Origin: an uncultured Ruminiclostridium sp.
GTDB taxonomy: Bacteria; Bacillota; Clostridia; Oscillospirales; Ruminococcaceae
Direction: 5' to 3'
Assembly: GCA_947594425.1 (NCBI GenBank)
Contig: CANQED010000001.1
Location: 62,001 to 126,000 of the forward strand
DNA: 64,000 nt
A program made the translations under genes and the position numbers. The notes beneath the pieces are model-generated. The model was given only the letters and a program-made list of their open reading frames with translations, had not been told where the DNA came from and searched no databases. Position 1 is the stretch's first letter; each line of letters opens with the position of its first letter. Of this stretch, positions 1 to 8,530 are shown piece after piece.

Positions 1-49
1 AAATATGCATTAAGCATAAATATTGTCTTAATTAAAGGCCGCAAAATAT

Positions 50-241
50 TTAATATTTAGAATTTAATCTTCGGATAAATTCGCTGAGATCCTCTTTTCT
101 TGCGGCATATACCATATCCAACGAATTTTCGTCGAGTTCCTCTTGAGCATATGAATTTACAATTTGCGTCAGCTTATCGTCGACTCCGTATTCCTGTGTT
201 TTAAATATCTCGTACAGCTTTCTTTCGATATCCTCATTCAT
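50..241 (-). CDS. Small leader-like protein of the bacteriocin locus
   Basis: This 63-residue protein has no function I can recognise. The ATG at 241 is chosen over one 18 bases upstream because AGGAGGGG lies just before it. It follows the two bacteriocin precursor genes on the same strand after a hairpin. Its middle part (ELDENSLDMVYAA) resembles the end of the neighbouring leaders (ELDAESLDEVSGG), but the double glycine needed for cleavage is absent. It could be a degenerate precursor, an immunity protein or a leader-binding helper; the sequence does not decide. The last codons are charged (RKEDLSEFIRRLNSKY) and no signal peptide or membrane segment is visible, so it is probably cytosolic. 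Confidence 0.6.
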   Translation of the reverse strand: MNEDIERKLYEIFKTQEYGVDDKLTQIVNSYAQEELDENSLDMVYAARKEDLSEFIRRLNSKY

Positions 242-290
242 ATGCTCCCCTCCTATCATACTTATTTAGTAACAGTCTTTTGTTAATAAT

Positions 291-324
291 TTTGAGCGGC
301 GACCGAAAACGGTCGACGCTCAAA
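291..324 (-). terminator. Strong hairpin after the precursor genes
   Basis: TTTGAGCG and CGACCG pair with CGGTCG and CGCTCAAA around an AAAA loop, with one bulged base on each side. On the minus strand the stem is followed by a weak A/T stretch rather than a clean T run. It could be an inefficient terminator or an RNA-stabilising end for the abundant precursor message, with limited read-through to the next small gene. Confidence 0.5.
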
Positions 325-333
325 ACATCAAAC

Positions 334-663
334 TTAGCAAACGCCAAAGGTTTTGTACACCCAGTCACAGAATTTACCGCCGTATTTCCAGCCTAATTTT
401 AACGCGCCTACGCAAATGGATATGGTCTCCTGCAATCCAAAGCCCGCGCCGCCCGAGACCTCGTCAAGAGATTCGGCGTCAAGCTCTGACGACGTATTCA
501 TTTTTACGAGGCTGTTTGACAATTGCTGAACATCGCTTTCAGAAAGCTCAACACCGTTCTCGGCAAAAGCCTTGCTGAGGTCATTCATACTTTTGAGCGA
601 GTCCAAATTGTTCATAAACTCGGGATCGTTCAACAACTCTACGATTTTTTCTTCTTTAGTCAT
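334..663 (-). CDS. Nif11-like double-glycine bacteriocin precursor 1
   Basis: This 109-residue precursor has an acidic helical leader (1-72) ending in ELDAESLDEVSGG, followed by a 37-residue core (73-109). That layout is typical of Nif11-like leaders cut by C39 peptidase exporters. The core is Gly-rich and aromatic with three cysteines (84, 99 and the last residue, 109) and few Ser/Thr. The ATG at 663 is used because AAGGAAC precedes it; a start further upstream would run into the neighbouring precursor gene. The second precursor lies 11 bases upstream and the matching export genes are in the same operon. I see no LanM, cyclodehydratase or radical SAM gene in the window, so the core may be unmodified or disulfide-bonded. 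The product should be exported and may kill or signal to related bacteria; that activity is inference. Confidence 0.75.
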   Translation of the reverse strand: MTKEEKIVELLNDPEFMNNLDSLKSMNDLSKAFAENGVELSESDVQQLSNSLVKMNTSSELDAESLDEVSGGAGFGLQETISICVGALKLGWKYGGKFCDWVYKTFGVC

Positions 664-674
664 TTTAATGTTCC

Positions 675-1001
675 TTATCTGCGCTTTAATGCACGAGCAC
701 CGTAGCCTGTGAAGAAGCCTATTGCCGCAGAGCCGATAGCAAAGCATGCCAAGCAGCTTGCTGTAATAAGTATTCCGCCCGAAACATTGTCGAGATCCGA
801 CGCGTCTAATTCGCCGTTCTTAGAGACTGCCGCGGATTCTTTTACCATAGAAGCGATATCCTCCTCGGATAACTGTACTCCGTAATCGGCGAAAAGCTTT
901 TGACACTCCCGGTCGGTCTCCACCGTATTAAGCTTTTCGATAAACTCGGGATTTTCGAGCAGCTTGCTTGCCTCTTCAAATCTTTTCTCAATTTGTGCCA
1001 T
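675..1001 (-). CDS. Nif11-like double-glycine bacteriocin precursor 2
   Basis: This 108-residue protein has a leader (1-76) ending in ELDASDLDNVSGG and a 32-residue core (77-108). The core is very hydrophobic and Gly/Ala-rich, holds a C-x-x-C pair at residues 83 and 86, and ends in a basic tail (ALKRR). The leader is clearly homologous to that of the next gene (NPEF, L-S-E, ELDA-S-LD-VSGG), but the cores are unrelated, as expected for fast-evolving bacteriocins. The ATG has GGAGG nine bases upstream. The hydrophobic core with a cationic end suggests a membrane-active peptide, possibly a two-component pair with precursor 1. A GxxxG-like pattern (GSAAIG) fits helix packing but is not proof. Confidence 0.75.
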   Translation of the reverse strand: MAQIEKRFEEASKLLENPEFIEKLNTVETDRECQKLFADYGVQLSEEDIASMVKESAAVSKNGELDASDLDNVSGGILITASCLACFAIGSAAIGFFTGYGARALKRR

Positions 1002-1056
1002 TTTGATATTCCTCCGTATAAATTTTTATTTTTCAGCATCTCTGCTGTCATCTATA

Positions 1057-1084
1057 TATACACGTCAAAACCGAAAGTGTTGCA
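1057..1084 (-). promoter_or_regulatory. Candidate ECF-type promoter of the precursor genes
   Basis: On the minus strand TGCAAC is followed by 16 bases and TGTATA, with CGTGTATA straddling the -10 region. ECF promoters of Bacillota often read TGAAAC-N16-CGTATA, so this is a near match. It lies between the transporter gene and the two precursor genes, and the operon encodes an ECF sigma factor. A local sigma-to-precursor circuit is plausible but not shown. Confidence 0.4.
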
Positions 1085-1091
1085 AAAAAAT

Positions 1092-3659
1092 TTATACAAT
1101 TTGTCTGCTTGCCAAATTATAGAAGAGCGAGCGGTTGTTCATAAGCTCCTCGTAGGTGCCCTGCTCGACTATATGCCCCTTGTCGATAACGATTATCCTG
1201 TCGCATTTAATAATGGTGCTCAGCCTATGAGCGATGACTATCCTTGTCGCGTCCATCTTTTCGAGAGCATCGCACACCATACCCTGAGTGATATTGTCAA
1301 GGGCACTTGTAGCCTCGTCAAAAAACACTATCTTCGGGTTTGATATTATCGCGCGGGCAATAAGTATCCTCTGCTGCTGTCCTCCCGAAATAGTGCCGCA
1401 ATCCTCCGAAAGCACGGTATTAAGCTTCATGGGCATAGCGTCTATATCATCCTTAAGTCCAACGGCCTCTACGACCCTTTCGACGTCCTTTACGGTAGCC
1501 CGGGGCGCGGTTATGGTTATATTTTCAAATATGCTCCCGGATATGAGCTTTCCCGACTGCAAGACTACGCCCATCTTTTTGCGAAGCTCTCTTTTATCAA
1601 TGCTTTCGAGATCCTTGTTGTCGTAGTATATTTTACCGGAGGTAGGCTTTTCAAAGCCGAGCATAAGCTTCATAAGCGTGGATTTTCCGCAGCCTGACGA
1701 GCCGATAAGCCCTACATACTCGCCGGGCTTGATATTGAGCGATATTTCATCCAGCACAAGCGGGCTGTCCTGCTCATATGCAAAGGACACATTGTTTATT
1801 TCTATCTGACCGCTGATATCCCCGGGCAGCTCTTTAGCCTCGTCATATTCGGGAAGCTCCGTCAAAACGGGCATAAGTCTGTCCATGTTGGGCTTTTCGC
1901 TCTTATACGAAACCGCGGCGTTTACCAGCCGGAGAAAATATGCGGAAAACGCGCCGAACAAAGAGCTGAACGCGATAAACGTACCAAGCCCTATGCTTGT
2001 GCCGCCTTTTATTATCAACAGATAGAATACTATCGAGAAAATGCTGCCGGATATCATATTTAAAACATCGCCGAGATCGGATATCCTTTCTCTTTTTTCC
2101 TCGGTGTTTCTTTGATGCACATACGGCTTAAGGTATTGATAAACCGCATAGTCCTCCGCTCCCGCGATCCTTATTTTTGATATCCCGCTTAAAAGCTGAA
2201 ACATTATCGAGCTTGTTTTGCCGTCATATTCGATAGCCGAGGTCTTGTATTTAAGAGCTCGGACGGTGATAAGATAGTATACCGCGCCGAACAGCAGCAG
2301 CATTGCCGCCCCTACTAAAGTAAGCACAACGGAGTACCCGAGCATTTTGACTAAATATACCGCCGAAATGACCAGAGCCGCCGCCATCGACAATACTATA
2401 TTTATTATCCTGTTTGCAAGGGCTCCCGCGCCTATTACCCTTTGCGCAAGGTCAGCCGACTCGTATTTTCTGAAAAAGCTCTCGGGCAAATTAAACAGCC
2501 TATCATAAACCGCATTTTGTATATCGTAGGATATCCTGCTTGATATTCTGAAGGATGCTATATTTTTTACTATAGAAAACATTACGTTTGCTATCATAAA
2601 GGATATCAAAAGACATCCGATCTGGACGATAACGTTCTTTTCGCCCAACGGTATATATGTATCATAAATGCTCTGGCTTATGCTCGGGGTCAGTATCCCT
2701 ATAAGCGACGTTATCACGGTCAATACGGTCAGCAAAACAACATCCGAGGCTCTGACCTTTTTAAGGCAAAATCTCAATATATCCTTTTTGTCGGTCTGTT
2801 TATTCGGAAAAGGCGTATACACCATATATGCCTTTGGCGATATGCTCGCCTCGGTTCGCTTATTAGCGGGCAATTCTACCCCGTTTTCGACGTCCCACAG
2901 CCTATACGAATGAGTGCCCTTAGACAGGCAGACTATAGGTCTTCCGTCGTCGGCAAAGGCTAAAAACGAGCCGCAGTCCTGCTTTATCCAGCCCCTTGAC
3001 AAAACGATCTCGCGATAAGAAAAATGCGATATCCTCGCAATATCCGAAACCGTATGCTCATCCTTGCAGGCCTCTTTTATCTTTTCATATGGGGCGATGG
3101 ATATCCCCTGCTTTTTGCACAAGAGCTTCATTGCGTCGTATAATGGGCTGCTCTCGCTGTCGTACTCGAATATATTGTCGTCGATAGCTTTTTTTGAAAA
3201 AGAGCGGTATATCAAAGACAGTATATTGTCCGAGGTGCTTTCGCGTCTGTTTTGGGTCCGTCTGATAAAGCCGTCCTCGGTCACGGTGTTAAATCTGTAC
3301 CGGTCTACTAATCCGCCGTTAAAGCCCTCCTTTTCATAATTCTTTATCCCCGCCTTTTTAGCAAATCGCGTTCTTAATACTTTTGTAGAGCCGTTTTGTA
3401 TAACTTGAAGCGAGGCGCTGTCGACCGCCGCAAGGCAAAATCTCCATTCTTTGTATTCGTTGTCTTTATAAGAAAAGCTCGGTATAACTTCATTCTTTTC
3501 AGCTTGATAGATAAAAGAACGCCGTCCCATACCGCCGTCTTTCAGCGGAACGATATACACCAAAACAGCGCCGTCTAAGACCTTATACGCATCAGCGGCA
3601 TTATCGGTCATATATGTCTCTCCGCCTTTAAGAGAAAACGAATTTTCATTTTCGAGCAT
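1092..3659 (-). CDS. NHLM-type bacteriocin ABC transporter, ATP-binding/permease, no peptidase
   Basis: This 855-residue exporter half has a long N-terminal region (about 1-300) lacking the C39 peptidase signature, a membrane domain (about 310-600) and an ABC ATPase. The ATPase has Walker A GSSGCGKST near 653, signature SGGQQQR near 756 and Walker B FFDEATSALD near 780. This layout matches the second ABC protein of NHLM (nitrile hydratase leader microcin) systems, which works with a peptidase-containing partner and a HlyD-like protein, both encoded just upstream here. Start choice is open: ATG at 3659 has AAGGAG nine bases before it, and ATG at 3611 has GGCGGAGAG. It probably forms a heteromeric export complex in the cytoplasmic membrane for the two Nif11-like precursors. 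Confidence 0.85.
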   Translation of the reverse strand: MLENENSFSLKGGETYMTDNAADAYKVLDGAVLVYIVPLKDGGMGRRSFIYQAEKNEVIPSFSYKDNEYKEWRFCLAAVDSASLQVIQNGSTKVLRTRFAKKAGIKNYEKEGFNGGLVDRYRFNTVTEDGFIRRTQNRRESTSDNILSLIYRSFSKKAIDDNIFEYDSESSPLYDAMKLLCKKQGISIAPYEKIKEACKDEHTVSDIARISHFSYREIVLSRGWIKQDCGSFLAFADDGRPIVCLSKGTHSYRLWDVENGVELPANKRTEASISPKAYMVYTPFPNKQTDKKDILRFCLKKVRASDVVLLTVLTVITSLIGILTPSISQSIYDTYIPLGEKNVIVQIGCLLISFMIANVMFSIVKNIASFRISSRISYDIQNAVYDRLFNLPESFFRKYESADLAQRVIGAGALANRIINIVLSMAAALVISAVYLVKMLGYSVVLTLVGAAMLLLFGAVYYLITVRALKYKTSAIEYDGKTSSIMFQLLSGISKIRIAGAEDYAVYQYLKPYVHQRNTEEKRERISDLGDVLNMISGSIFSIVFYLLIIKGGTSIGLGTFIAFSSLFGAFSAYFLRLVNAAVSYKSEKPNMDRLMPVLTELPEYDEAKELPGDISGQIEINNVSFAYEQDSPLVLDEISLNIKPGEYVGLIGSSGCGKSTLMKLMLGFEKPTSGKIYYDNKDLESIDKRELRKKMGVVLQSGKLISGSIFENITITAPRATVKDVERVVEAVGLKDDIDAMPMKLNTVLSEDCGTISGGQQQRILIARAIISNPKIVFFDEATSALDNITQGMVCDALEKMDATRIVIAHRLSTIIKCDRIIVIDKGHIVEQGTYEELMNNRSLFYNLASRQIV

Positions 3660-3713
3660 ATATTATTTCTCCTTTAACATTGCATTCTGCCGATATACGT
3701 TATCTTCGCTTTA

Positions 3714-5858
3714 TTATTGCGAAGAAACGAACCGCTTATAATATCCGTCCATTTCGATAAGCTCATCGTGAGTACCGCGCTCGACTATCCTGCCCTTATC
3801 CATAACTATTATCTGATCGCAGTCTCTTATGGCGCTTAGCCTATGAGCCACCACAACACAAGTGCAGCCTCTGCGCTTGATATTATCCATAATTTGCTTT
3901 TCAACTAACGGGTCAAGGGCGCTAGTTGCCTCGTCCATTACCAAAACGGTGGGGTTTGTCGCCAGCGCTCTTGCTATCTCCAATCTTTGACGCTGTCCGC
4001 CCGAGAGATTAGCTCCGCCCTCCGAAAGGACATAGCTGTATGCGCCCGGCTTTAGTGAGATAACATCGTGTATGCACGCGTCCTTTGCGGCGGCTATCAT
4101 ATCGGCCTCGGATATGCCCGAATTCCACATAGTCAGATTATCGCGTACGGTCCCCGAAAAAAGAGTTATATTCTGACTTACCGTGGATACGCTAGCGCTG
4201 AGCACCTGCATGGGTATTTCGTCGGCGGGTATGCCGTCTAAAAGATACTCGCCCTGCCAGGGTCTATACAACCCGCTGACGATTTTTGATACGGTGGATT
4301 TGCCGCAGCCCGACAGCCCTACAAAGGCTATAGAAGAGCCGCATTTTATTTTAAATGAAAAGTCCGCGACAACAGGCGGCTTTAATCTGCTGTATCCGAA
4401 CGCGATATTATTTAGCTCGACAGAGCCCTCGAGCTTGGCGGTTATTTTTCTCTTTTGCTGTGCGTCGGAATATTTTTCGTCTATAGGATATTTCATAATA
4501 TCCTCTACCCTGTTTATATCGGCTTTGGTGGTCTGGATACTTTTTACAAATCCGAGCAGGGCGTTTAACGGCTGTGAAAAGGAGCTGAACAAAGAGGTAA
4601 ACGCCACAAGCATTCCGACGGTCATATCGCCGTTTATTACAAACATTCCGCCGATGATCAATATCAAAACATCTCCCGCCATCTTTACCGCGTCGGGGAC
4701 GGCGTTTATAACGCTTTGCATCTTGCTCAGCCTTTGCTCGGTGGATATGGCTTTGGCGCTGTGCCCGAGTATGCGGCATATGTACTCGTTTTCCGCGCCC
4801 GAGGCCTTAAGAGTATCGGTTATGCTGAGTCCCGCGCATACCGCGCCGGTAAGCTTGCCGCTGTCCTGCTGAAGCTTTATAGACGCGTTTGATACGTTGT
4901 CGGAAGTTATTTTAACGACAGCAAGGTCCACTATGGCAAAAATCAACGCCACACCTGTCAGCGCGGGGTTATATACTATCAACATCACTAAGTAAAACAG
5001 CGCCACAAAGATATTAAGCGCAGTCTCGGCAAGCTCTCCCGCCAAAAACGAGCTGACGTTTGAATTGTTGCTGACTCTGCTTGTGAGATCTCCCACATAC
5101 CTCTGGTCAAAAAAGCTTACCGGAAGCCTCAGCAGCTTGTAAAGAAATTCTCTCGCAGACAGCAAAACAGTCTTTTTCTGAAATCTTGCCAACACTATAT
5201 TTCTATATATAGTGAGCACGGTCTGCAATACCACCGCAGCCCCCATAAACAGCAAAAACTGCACAAATCCCGAGGTATTTCCTCCTACTAAAATATCGTC
5301 CATAAATACCTGCGAAAGGACCGGCAGCACGACCCCCGGAAATACAAGCAAAAATCCCACGAACAGCAGCTTTGCTATAATGGGATACTGACCGCGAAGC
5401 CTGTCGGAAATAAAAGAGAACAGCGTGTTCTTTTTCTTTTCCTTTTTAAAATCCGCGGTTTTTTCAAAGGTCAAGACAACTCCCGTAAAGCCGTCGTCGA
5501 GCTCCTCTAACGTCAGCTTTCTCCGACCGAGAGCGGGGTCGTTGATATACGCGCTTTTCCCTTTGACGCCCTCGAATACAACAAAATGGTTAAAATTCCA
5601 GTGTATTATGCAGGGGGTCTTTGTTTTAAGCAGCTCAGAAGGCTCTTTTCTGTATCCGTGACAGTCAAGACCGTACTTTTTCGCGCATCTCATCAGGTTT
5701 CCGGCATTGCAGCCGTCGCGGGATACGCCTGTTTCTATTCTCATCTGTTCGAGCGGGACATTTTTGCCGAAATACGCAAAGATCATACTGAGCGAGGCGG
5801 CCCCGCACTCCGTTGCTTCCATCTGGAATACAGTCGGAGTTTTAGTATAATTGTTCAT
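3714..5858 (-). CDS. Peptidase-containing bacteriocin ABC exporter (C39 peptidase)
   Basis: This 714-residue protein has an N-terminal C39 cysteine peptidase (about 1-135), a six-helix membrane domain (about 155-450) and an ABC ATPase (about 475-714). The peptidase shows Gln12 (oxyanion hole), catalytic Cys18 in ECGAAS, His91 in NHFVVF and Asp107 in NDPALG, so all key residues are present. The ATPase has Walker A GLSGCGKST, signature LSGGQRQR and Walker B VMDEATSALD. Such proteins cut leaders after double glycine and export the core peptide, which fits the two VSGG precursors at the operon's end. It corresponds to the peptidase/ATP-binding member of NHLM systems. Confidence 0.9.
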   Translation of the reverse strand: MNNYTKTPTVFQMEATECGAASLSMIFAYFGKNVPLEQMRIETGVSRDGCNAGNLMRCAKKYGLDCHGYRKEPSELLKTKTPCIIHWNFNHFVVFEGVKGKSAYINDPALGRRKLTLEELDDGFTGVVLTFEKTADFKKEKKKNTLFSFISDRLRGQYPIIAKLLFVGFLLVFPGVVLPVLSQVFMDDILVGGNTSGFVQFLLFMGAAVVLQTVLTIYRNIVLARFQKKTVLLSAREFLYKLLRLPVSFFDQRYVGDLTSRVSNNSNVSSFLAGELAETALNIFVALFYLVMLIVYNPALTGVALIFAIVDLAVVKITSDNVSNASIKLQQDSGKLTGAVCAGLSITDTLKASGAENEYICRILGHSAKAISTEQRLSKMQSVINAVPDAVKMAGDVLILIIGGMFVINGDMTVGMLVAFTSLFSSFSQPLNALLGFVKSIQTTKADINRVEDIMKYPIDEKYSDAQQKRKITAKLEGSVELNNIAFGYSRLKPPVVADFSFKIKCGSSIAFVGLSGCGKSTVSKIVSGLYRPWQGEYLLDGIPADEIPMQVLSASVSTVSQNITLFSGTVRDNLTMWNSGISEADMIAAAKDACIHDVISLKPGAYSYVLSEGGANLSGGQRQRLEIARALATNPTVLVMDEATSALDPLVEKQIMDNIKRRGCTCVVVAHRLSAIRDCDQIIVMDKGRIVERGTHDELIEMDGYYKRFVSSQ

Positions 5859-5876
5859 TTTTTCTCCGATCCGTAT

Positions 5877-6692
5877 TTATGCCTTAAATAGTCTTGTTAT
5901 GGGCGCGCTTTGGTCGACGACGATATTAGCGGTAACTATCGTACCGCTCGGGACGGGAATATCTTTGCCTGCGCTTGACGTCCAGTATAAGCCGCTGATT
6001 GCGTTTTGGTCTTTTTTTATCTTACAGATAACGGCGACTACGGGTCCGTTAGAGACAAATTGCTCGGTTACAAGGTTTTCGCTTCCTAATATGTAAGCCA
6101 TAGAGCTTGTGCTGGACGCGGACGTCTCGGTAAAAAGGACCTCTCCCTCCATATGCCCGTACTTTTGCGAGTCGACCGAAGAGGGATATATCAATACATT
6201 CATACCGCTTTTAAATTTTTGCGACACGGCCAAAGGGACATAGCATACCAAAAGCTTTTCGCAGTCAGCATCGACGCTTATCCTCGCTATCTGAGAGCCC
6301 GACAACACCGGGTCGCCCTCATTTACCGACAGTGCGCCTACCCTGCCAAAGCACTGCGAGGTGACTCTTTCAAGAGTGTTGTCCGCCGTCCTTATATCCG
6401 CGATCACTTCATCCTTGGAAACGCCGTCCCCTGAGCTTTTATAAATTTTCTCCACGACGCCGCTCAAGTTAGTGTATATTGCCGCGGCGTTGTCGGGATA
6501 TACGACTACGCCCGATACGGTCTCGGTCGTCGGCAGAGTTCCGAAAACAGACCATAATATCGTCACCGCTATAATAAGAAATACCGCAATCAGCGCTAAC
6601 CACGACAAAGGCGACGATATCTTGATCATTCTGTCGAGCTGCTCGGGATTAGACAGCTTATCCAGAGCTGATTTTCTGTACAATTGTGCCAT
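5877..6692 (-). CDS. HlyD-like NHLM bacteriocin secretion protein
   Basis: This 271-residue membrane fusion protein starts MAQLYRKSALDKLSNPEQLD, the characteristic opening of NHLM secretion proteins (a run ending in L-S-x-PEQLD). One transmembrane helix follows at about 31-50, then an extracytoplasmic biotinyl-lipoyl-like and beta-barrel part. I use the ATG at 6692 because AAGGTGG precedes it; an upstream GTG overlaps that site. It is encoded between the sigma factor gene (5 bases away) and the peptidase exporter. It should connect the two ABC proteins to the exterior of a monoderm envelope during peptide export. Confidence 0.85.
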   Translation of the reverse strand: MAQLYRKSALDKLSNPEQLDRMIKISSPLSWLALIAVFLIIAVTILWSVFGTLPTTETVSGVVVYPDNAAAIYTNLSGVVEKIYKSSGDGVSKDEVIADIRTADNTLERVTSQCFGRVGALSVNEGDPVLSGSQIARISVDADCEKLLVCYVPLAVSQKFKSGMNVLIYPSSVDSQKYGHMEGEVLFTETSASSTSSMAYILGSENLVTEQFVSNGPVVAVICKIKKDQNAISGLYWTSSAGKDIPVPSGTIVTANIVVDQSAPITRLFKA

Positions 6693-6697
6693 ATAAT

Positions 6698-7222
6698 TTA
6701 CCACCTTATATTATTTTTATCAAAATATTCTTTTATTTTATCAAGGGATCTTGATAATCTTGATCGTATATTTTCGGGCGTAAGCCCGGTCATTTCGGAT
6801 ATTTCCGTTGAATTCTTTTTTAAATAATATCTGTATATTATAATTTTTCTGTTGAGCTCGGGAAGAGTTTCGAGCGCGTTAGCTAAGTGCTCTCTCATCT
6901 GGGTTAGAGCGACGGCTTGGATTATATCATCGGCGTAATTCTTTTCATCACTCATAACGTCTTCGTTTAGCTGAACATATTCCTTTTTATCTCTGTAATA
7001 ATTCTTTATCCTGTTATTAGCCACGACGAAAAGCCATGTCTGAAAGGAAGCCTTATCAGGGTCAAACTTATCGTAATTTCCCCAACATGCGACAAAAGAG
7101 TCCATAGCAATATCCTCGGCTATATGTATATCCGATACTTTTTTATATACATAAGCGCTCAGCCGTTGATAATATTTTAAAAAGTACCGCTCAAAATCTT
7201 TTCTTTTCGCGTCATCGTTCAT
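6698..7222 (-). CDS. ECF sigma-70 family RNA polymerase sigma factor
   Basis: This 174-residue protein has region 2 (about 10-75, with AEDIAMDSFVACW and F-x-TWLFVVANNRIKNYYR) and region 4 (about 115-168, with LPELNRKIIIYRYY and a helix-turn-helix around EISEMTGLTPENIRSRLSR). The length and the lack of region 3 fit the ECF group. No anti-sigma factor gene is adjacent, so control may be transcriptional. It is the first gene of the bacteriocin export operon and the first gene outside the invertible segment, and would be the first transcribed if the internal promoter were flipped. The nearest purine-rich ribosome binding site (AAGGAG) is 14 bases from the ATG, which is long. A near-consensus ECF promoter precedes the precursor genes, a likely target. 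Confidence 0.88.
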   Translation of the reverse strand: MNDDAKRKDFERYFLKYYQRLSAYVYKKVSDIHIAEDIAMDSFVACWGNYDKFDPDKASFQTWLFVVANNRIKNYYRDKKEYVQLNEDVMSDEKNYADDIIQAVALTQMREHLANALETLPELNRKIIIYRYYLKKNSTEISEMTGLTPENIRSRLSRSLDKIKEYFDKNNIRW

Positions 7223-7329
7223 AGTTCGCTGTGGCGCTCCTTGCTCCTAGAATTTAAAATATCCTGAGCACTCCCGTGAGGTATGTAGGTAGGTAAGAAA
7301 AGCTAAATAATGTGATATATATTTTCCGG

Positions 7330-7351
7330 GAGTAAATCACTCTGAGAAAAA
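7330..7351 (+). repeat. Left 22-bp inverted repeat of the switch
   Basis: It starts GAGTAAATCAC and continues TCTGAGAAAAA. All 22 bases are the exact reverse complement of 8531-8552. It ends one base before the recombinase stop codon. Its inner 12 bases (ACTCTGAGAAAA, 7339-7350) occur again as a direct copy at 8549-8560. Confidence 0.85.
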
Positions 7352-7352
7352 T

Positions 7353-8363
7353 TTACTTCTTTAGCAGCTCGCACAGCTTGTCCATATTTTTTCGCTTTAG
7401 CTCCATAGAGGGATGGACATATCTGTTTAGAGTTATATTGACGCTTGCGTGTCCTAATATCTCACTCAAGCATTTGATATCAAACCCTAATTCAACGCAC
7501 CTTGTCGCAAAGGTATGCCGCAGCGCGTGAAAATTAACGTTGCTTATCCCGCAGCATTGCTTTACCTTGCTGAAATGATTTTCCATACACCTCGGTTCAA
7601 TACATTTATCCTTTCTGCCGGTGAGTATAAAAGCGTCCGGAGCTTGTTCAAAACGTGCGAGCAGAGGCATAATGCTTAACGGTATCGGGATCTTTCTGAC
7701 CGAGCAGTCGCTTTTCGGCGGCATTATTACTAATTGCGTTTTTCTGCCGTTATCCGCGTTATTTTGTATTCTTTGCATAGTAAAGCAAACATAAATATAT
7801 TGCTCGGTAAAGTTTATATCTTTCCATTTTAGCGCGCATATTTCTCCTATCCTAAGTCCCGTATACAAGGATAAAAGGATACCTAAATAACACGGTGAGG
7901 CATTATTGAACAAATAATTGCTCAGCATAGTCTGCTCGGAGCAGCTCAATATCTTCATCGGCTTTTGCGGCTGTTTTATCGAAATATCTTTTATATCAGC
8001 CACATCTAAGCTTTTTTCTCTTTTTGCATAGGCAAATATGCTTTTCAATAACGATAGAATGCAACTTACCGTTTTGGGAGATAAGCAGGCGGATTTTTTC
8101 TCTTTATGCTCTAACAAAGAGCCGCAGAATTGCCGCACATCGTCTCGAGCGATATCCTCAATGCTTTTCTCCCCGAAAACAGGCAGCAGATACCGCCTTA
8201 TAATATCGGCATATTTGACTAAGCTTGACAGCTTAAGCTCAGCCTCTTTGACTTTTAGCCATTCCTGCGCAAATGCTTTAAATTCGGGCTTTTCGGGCGG
8301 ACTTGTTATTGCGCTGTCAAGCCGCATTGTACTTTCTTTGTGCTCTTTTATGTCCTTTGACAT
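7353..8363 (-). CDS. Tyrosine recombinase (phage integrase family), probable invertase
   Basis: This 336-residue protein has an N-terminal SAM-like core-binding domain (about 30-115) and a C-terminal catalytic domain (about 140-330). The catalytic residues are all visible: Arg171 in TGLRIGE, a Lys near 217, His279 and Arg282 in HALRHTFA, His305 in LGHASV, and nucleophile Tyr315 in NRYVHP. The ATG at 8363 is used because GGAGGTGG precedes it. The gene is fully inside a 22-bp inverted repeat, with its stop one base from the left copy. No excisionase, replication or cargo gene is nearby, which argues against an ordinary integrated element and for a dedicated invertase acting on the flanking repeats. 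It is co-oriented with the bacteriocin operon, so in this orientation weak read-through into the sigma gene is possible. Confidence 0.88.
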   Translation of the reverse strand: MSKDIKEHKESTMRLDSAITSPPEKPEFKAFAQEWLKVKEAELKLSSLVKYADIIRRYLLPVFGEKSIEDIARDDVRQFCGSLLEHKEKKSACLSPKTVSCILSLLKSIFAYAKREKSLDVADIKDISIKQPQKPMKILSCSEQTMLSNYLFNNASPCYLGILLSLYTGLRIGEICALKWKDINFTEQYIYVCFTMQRIQNNADNGRKTQLVIMPPKSDCSVRKIPIPLSIMPLLARFEQAPDAFILTGRKDKCIEPRCMENHFSKVKQCCGISNVNFHALRHTFATRCVELGFDIKCLSEILGHASVNITLNRYVHPSMELKRKNMDKLCELLKK

Positions 8364-8430
8364 ATAAACCACCTCCGATATTATTTTACCATTATCGAAT
8401 ACAATTTGAACAACCAAAAATTGATAATTT

Positions 8431-8462
8431 TCATTATCGGAAAACAAAATACCTGATAATGA
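8431..8462. promoter_or_regulatory. Inverted ATTATC motif upstream of the recombinase
   Basis: TCATTATC (8431-8438) and GATAATGA (8455-8462) form perfect 8-bp arms 16 bases apart. Another CATTATCGAA lies near 8390. It sits between the recombinase start and the outward promoter, so it may be an operator or an accessory recombinase site. The evidence is positional only. Confidence 0.3.
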
Positions 8463-8483
8463 GTTATTTTTTTGTGGGTTTTA

Positions 8484-8512
8484 TTGACAGCATTTTGTTT
8501 TTATAGTATAAT
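8484..8512 (+). promoter_or_regulatory. Consensus promoter carried by the invertible segment
   Basis: TTGACA (8484-8489), a 17-bp spacer and TATAAT (8507-8512) match the housekeeping consensus exactly. It points right, away from the recombinase gene, and its start site would fall just inside the right inverted repeat. To the right there is no plus-strand gene for more than 6 kb, only a terminator and the antisense end of a permease gene. It therefore has no target in this orientation and would gain one, the sigma factor operon, only after inversion. Confidence 0.75.
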
Positions 8513-8530
8513 AAAAGGCATAAAAATTAT

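Noticed and set aside
334-663. Lantibiotic interpretation of precursor 1
   Set aside because: The core has only a few Ser/Thr and no LanM/LanB/LanC gene is in the window; a disulfide or unmodified peptide is more likely.
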